From assembly GCF_026020075.1 (NCBI RefSeq), contig NZ_CP102772.1, positions 1,302,001 through 1,366,000 on the forward strand: 64,000 nucleotides of DNA, given 5' to 3'. Numbering within the stretch: position 1 is the stretch's first letter; every line of letters begins with the position of its first letter. Below the pieces are notes generated by a model. It did not search any database. It was given only the letters and a program-made list of their open reading frames with translations, and was not told the origin of the DNA. Shown one piece after another: positions 62,107 through 64,000 of the stretch. This DNA comes from Bosea sp. NBC_00550. GTDB lineage: Bacteria > Pseudomonadota > Alphaproteobacteria > Rhizobiales > Beijerinckiaceae. Made by a program: the position numbers and the translations under genes.

Positions 62107-63426
62107 ATGAACGCCGTCGCGCCGAAAATCTCCTTCGTTTCGCTGGGCTGCCCCAAGGCGCTCGTCGATTCCGAGCGGATCATCACCTCCTTGCGCTCGG
62201 AGGGCTATGAGCTCTCGAAGAGCCATGCGGGCGCCGACCTCGTCATCGTCAACACCTGCGGCTTCCTCGATTCGGCCAAGGCGGAGTCGCTGGAGGCGAT
62301 CGGCTCGGCCATGGCCGAGAACGGCAAGGTCATCGTCACCGGCTGCATGGGCGCCGAGCCCGAGCAGATCCGCGACGTCTTCCCGAACGTGCTCGCGATC
62401 ACCGGGCCGCAGGCCTATGAGAGCGTGGTCTCGGCCGTGCATCAGGCGGTGCCGCCCCGGCATGACCCCTTCGTCGACCTCGTGCCCGATCAGGGCATCA
62501 AGCTGACACCGCGGCACTACGCCTATCTGAAGATTTCAGAGGGTTGCAACAACCGCTGCACCTTCTGCATCATCCCGAAGCTGCGTGGCGACCTCGTCTC
62601 GCGACCGATCGGCGACGTGCTGCGCGAGGCCGAGAAGCTGGCCAAGGCGGGCGTTAGGGAACTGCTGGTGATCTCGCAGGATACCAGCGCCTACGGCCTC
62701 GACATCAAATACGCGCCGTCGATGTGGAAGGACCGCGAGGTTCGCACGCGTTTCTTCGAGCTTGCCCGCGAACTCGGGCAGATGGGGATGTGGGTGCGCC
62801 TGCACTACGTCTACCCCTACCCGCATGTCGACGAGGTCATCCCGCTGATGCAGGAAGGGCTGGTGCTGCCCTATCTCGACATCCCCTTCCAGCACGCCTC
62901 GCCCTCCGTCCTGAAGGCGATGAAGCGCCCGGCCCATCAGGACCGCACGCTCGACCGCATCCGAAAATGGCGCGACATCTGCCCAGACCTCGCCATCCGC
63001 TCGACCTTCATCGTCGGCTTCCCCGGCGAGACGGAGGAGGATGTGCAGTTCCTGCTCGATTGGCTGAAGGAAGCGAAACTGGAGCGCGTCGGCTGCTTCA
63101 AATACGAGCCGGTGAAGGGCGCCCCCGCCAACGACCTCGGACTTACCCTCGTTCCCGAGGAGGAGAAGGAGGCGCGCTGGCATCGCTTCATGAAGGCGCA
63201 GGCCGAGATCTCCACCCGCATCGTCAAGGCCCGAGTCGGCAAGCGCATCCCGGTGATCATCGACGAAGCCGGCCCGACCGTCGCCAAGGGCCGCTCGAAA
63301 TGGGACGCGCCGGAGATCGACGGCAATGTCTATGTGGCAAGCCGGCGTCCCTTGCGTCCCGGCGACATCGTCACCGTCAAGATCGAGCGTGCCGACGCCT
63401 ACGATCTGCACGGCGTCGCCGTTTGA
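62107..63426 (+). CDS. rimO: ribosomal protein uS12 methylthiotransferase RimO
   Basis: 439 residues. N-terminal 4Fe-4S cysteines in [12 protein letters not shown] (Cys15), NTCGFLDSA and VTGCMG; radical SAM cluster CNNRCTFC (Cys147, 151, 154); C-terminal TRAM domain ([13 protein letters not shown]...[18 protein letters not shown]). '[10 protein letters not shown]' separates RimO from MiaB. It methylthiolates Asp of uS12. Independent of the sulfur operon upstream. Confidence 0.96.
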   Translation: MNAVAPKISFVSLGCPKALVDSERIITSLRSEGYELSKSHAGADLVIVNTCGFLDSAKAESLEAIGSAMAENGKVIVTGCMGAEPEQIRDVFPNVLAITGPQAYESVVSAVHQAVPPRHDPFVDLVPDQGIKLTPRHYAYLKISEGCNNRCTFCIIPKLRGDLVSRPIGDVLREAEKLAKAGVRELLVISQDTSAYGLDIKYAPSMWKDREVRTRFFELARELGQMGMWVRLHYVYPYPHVDEVIPLMQEGLVLPYLDIPFQHASPSVLKAMKRPAHQDRTLDRIRKWRDICPDLAIRSTFIVGFPGETEEDVQFLLDWLKEAKLERVGCFKYEPVKGAPANDLGLTLVPEEEKEARWHRFMKAQAEISTRIVKARVGKRIPVIIDEAGPTVAKGRSKWDAPEIDGNVYVASRRPLRPGDIVTVKIERADAYDLHGVAV

Positions 63427-63438
63427 GCGCAACCACGA

Positions 63439-63792
63439 TCAGTTGGTGAACTCGCAGACCCGGCGGACGGCGCGTCCGTTGCGGTCCCGCGCGATCCTGA
63501 GATCGCCGCCGCAATTGTCGACGAGATGCACGACCGGCTCGCCCCGCTTCGGCGGCTCGTTGCAGGCATGGGTGATGCAGTTCGCACCGGCAACCTCGGT
63601 GCTCGTACGGACCGGGCGGGGAACCCGCAAGCGCTCCTGATCCTTCAGCCGGACCGCAATGACCGAGGTGTCGCCGCCGCCGGCATCGCCACCCGCGCCG
63701 CCACCCGCTCCGCCGCCCTGCTGGGCCATCGCCACGCCGGAAAGGGTCAAGGTCGCGAAAAGGAAGCCGGTGATCTGAAGCTTGCTGGGCAT
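63439..63792 (-). CDS. small secreted Gly-rich protein
   Basis: 117 residues. Signal peptide MPSKLQITGFLFATLTLSGVA (cleavage near AMA/Q), a Gly/Asp-rich stretch (GGGAGGGAGGDAGGG), and a C-terminal part with four cysteines (GANCITHACNEPP; VDNCGGDLRIARDRNGRAVRRVCEF). Two disulfides are likely. Function unknown; convergent with rimO. Confidence 0.75.
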   Translation of the reverse strand: MPSKLQITGFLFATLTLSGVAMAQQGGGAGGGAGGDAGGGDTSVIAVRLKDQERLRVPRPVRTSTEVAGANCITHACNEPPKRGEPVVHLVDNCGGDLRIARDRNGRAVRRVCEFTN

Positions 63793-63929
63793 CGTCCTGG
63801 TCCCGAATGGCTGTCAGCGTGTCCCGCTGATGCCGATTTGTCGCGGCGCCGGCCCTTCGGGTTCATGGATGCCAAAACAAAAATGCGCCCGGCTGGCGGG
63901 CGCCGATTTTACACGCGAATCCGCCGTCA

Positions 63930-63962
63930 TTCCGGGGCTTCGCGTCAGCGAAGAGCCCGGAA
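63930..63962. repeat. REP-like palindrome
   Basis: TTCCGGGGCTTCGC, GTCA loop, GCGAAGAGCCCGGAA, preceded by CGTCA and followed by CCCATGAACAC. Same general type as the units at 45257-45354. Confidence 0.65.
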
Positions 63963-64000
63963 CCCATGAACACAGGGTCGGACGAGAAGGCTTGTCGGGA

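Noticed and set aside
1..64000. CRISPR array, toxin-antitoxin pair, restriction-modification or secretion system
   Set aside because: No regularly spaced repeats and no recognisable proteins of these systems were seen.

Overview
The window looks like chromosomal DNA of a high-GC alphaproteobacterium of the Hyphomicrobiales, most like Bosea or a near relative. This is a judgement from gene content and order (rlpA-dacC-tmk-holB-metG-tatD-phosphodiesterase cluster; DUF2849-cysI-DUF934-cysG sulfur operon; a Chlamydia-like class Ic nrdB under a cobalamin riboswitch; Omp25/31-type barrel; DUF982 and DUF1254 proteins), not from a search.

Layout. 1-5.38 kb is backbone: the 5' part of a minus-strand TolB-like membrane regulator cut by the window edge, two small unknown genes around a lipoprotein gene, a PPK2 polyphosphate kinase, and a DUF3302/HlyD membrane pair. 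5.383-35.987 kb is one integrated element. It is bounded by a 14-bp direct repeat identical to the 3' end, including CCA, of tRNA-Ser(UGA) at 35.97-36.06 kb, and carries a tyrosine integrase just inside the distal copy. Its left 8 kb is a replication and mobility module: integrase, AlpA-like regulator, a 1264-residue protein combining primase-like and Fe-S-type helicase motifs, small unknown genes, then a serine recombinase with res-like dyads. The remainder (14-36 kb) is patchy cargo full of broken genes: GGDEF and PilZ proteins, two copies of one AraC-type regulator (one destroyed), a deleted alpha/beta hydrolase, a DUF1254 protein between inverted repeats, a frameshifted DUF5681 gene, an IS66 scrap, a LysR regulator with a visible operator, a TolB-like regulator paralogous to the one at the left edge, an outer-membrane barrel, a Fis-type HTH protein, an ATP-dependent DNA ligase, an SRAP remnant and a DUF982 protein.

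36.06-64 kb is compact backbone. rlpA and dacC (cell wall), tmk and holB (DNA precursors and replication), metG, tatD and an MBL-fold hydrolase run on the plus strand. A roughly 265-bp nested palindromic element lies exactly between metG and tatD. Convergent to this is nrdB-nrdA, preceded by a cobalamin riboswitch and promoter. nrdB is the radical-Tyr-to-Phe class Ic type and appears to lack about 35 internal residues; nrdA carries a frameshifting deletion, so this B12-repressed reductase is probably dead. Then follow a GAF-GGDEF-PilZ protein, an O-antigen-ligase-like membrane protein and a Gfo/Idh/MocA oxidoreductase. A long plus-strand sulfur region runs from 52.1 to 62.0 kb: DUF2849, sulfite/nitrite reductase, DUF934, a small membrane protein, siroheme synthase, the sulfate ABC transporter (sbp, cysT, cysW, cysA), OsmC and a sulfurtransferase. 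rimO and a small secreted protein close the window.

The main points to follow up are the tRNA-Ser island with its primase/helicase, the double lesion in riboswitch-controlled class Ic nrdAB, the cruciform element that holds both the metG stop and the tatD ribosome-binding site, and a dif-like site at 44.06 kb.
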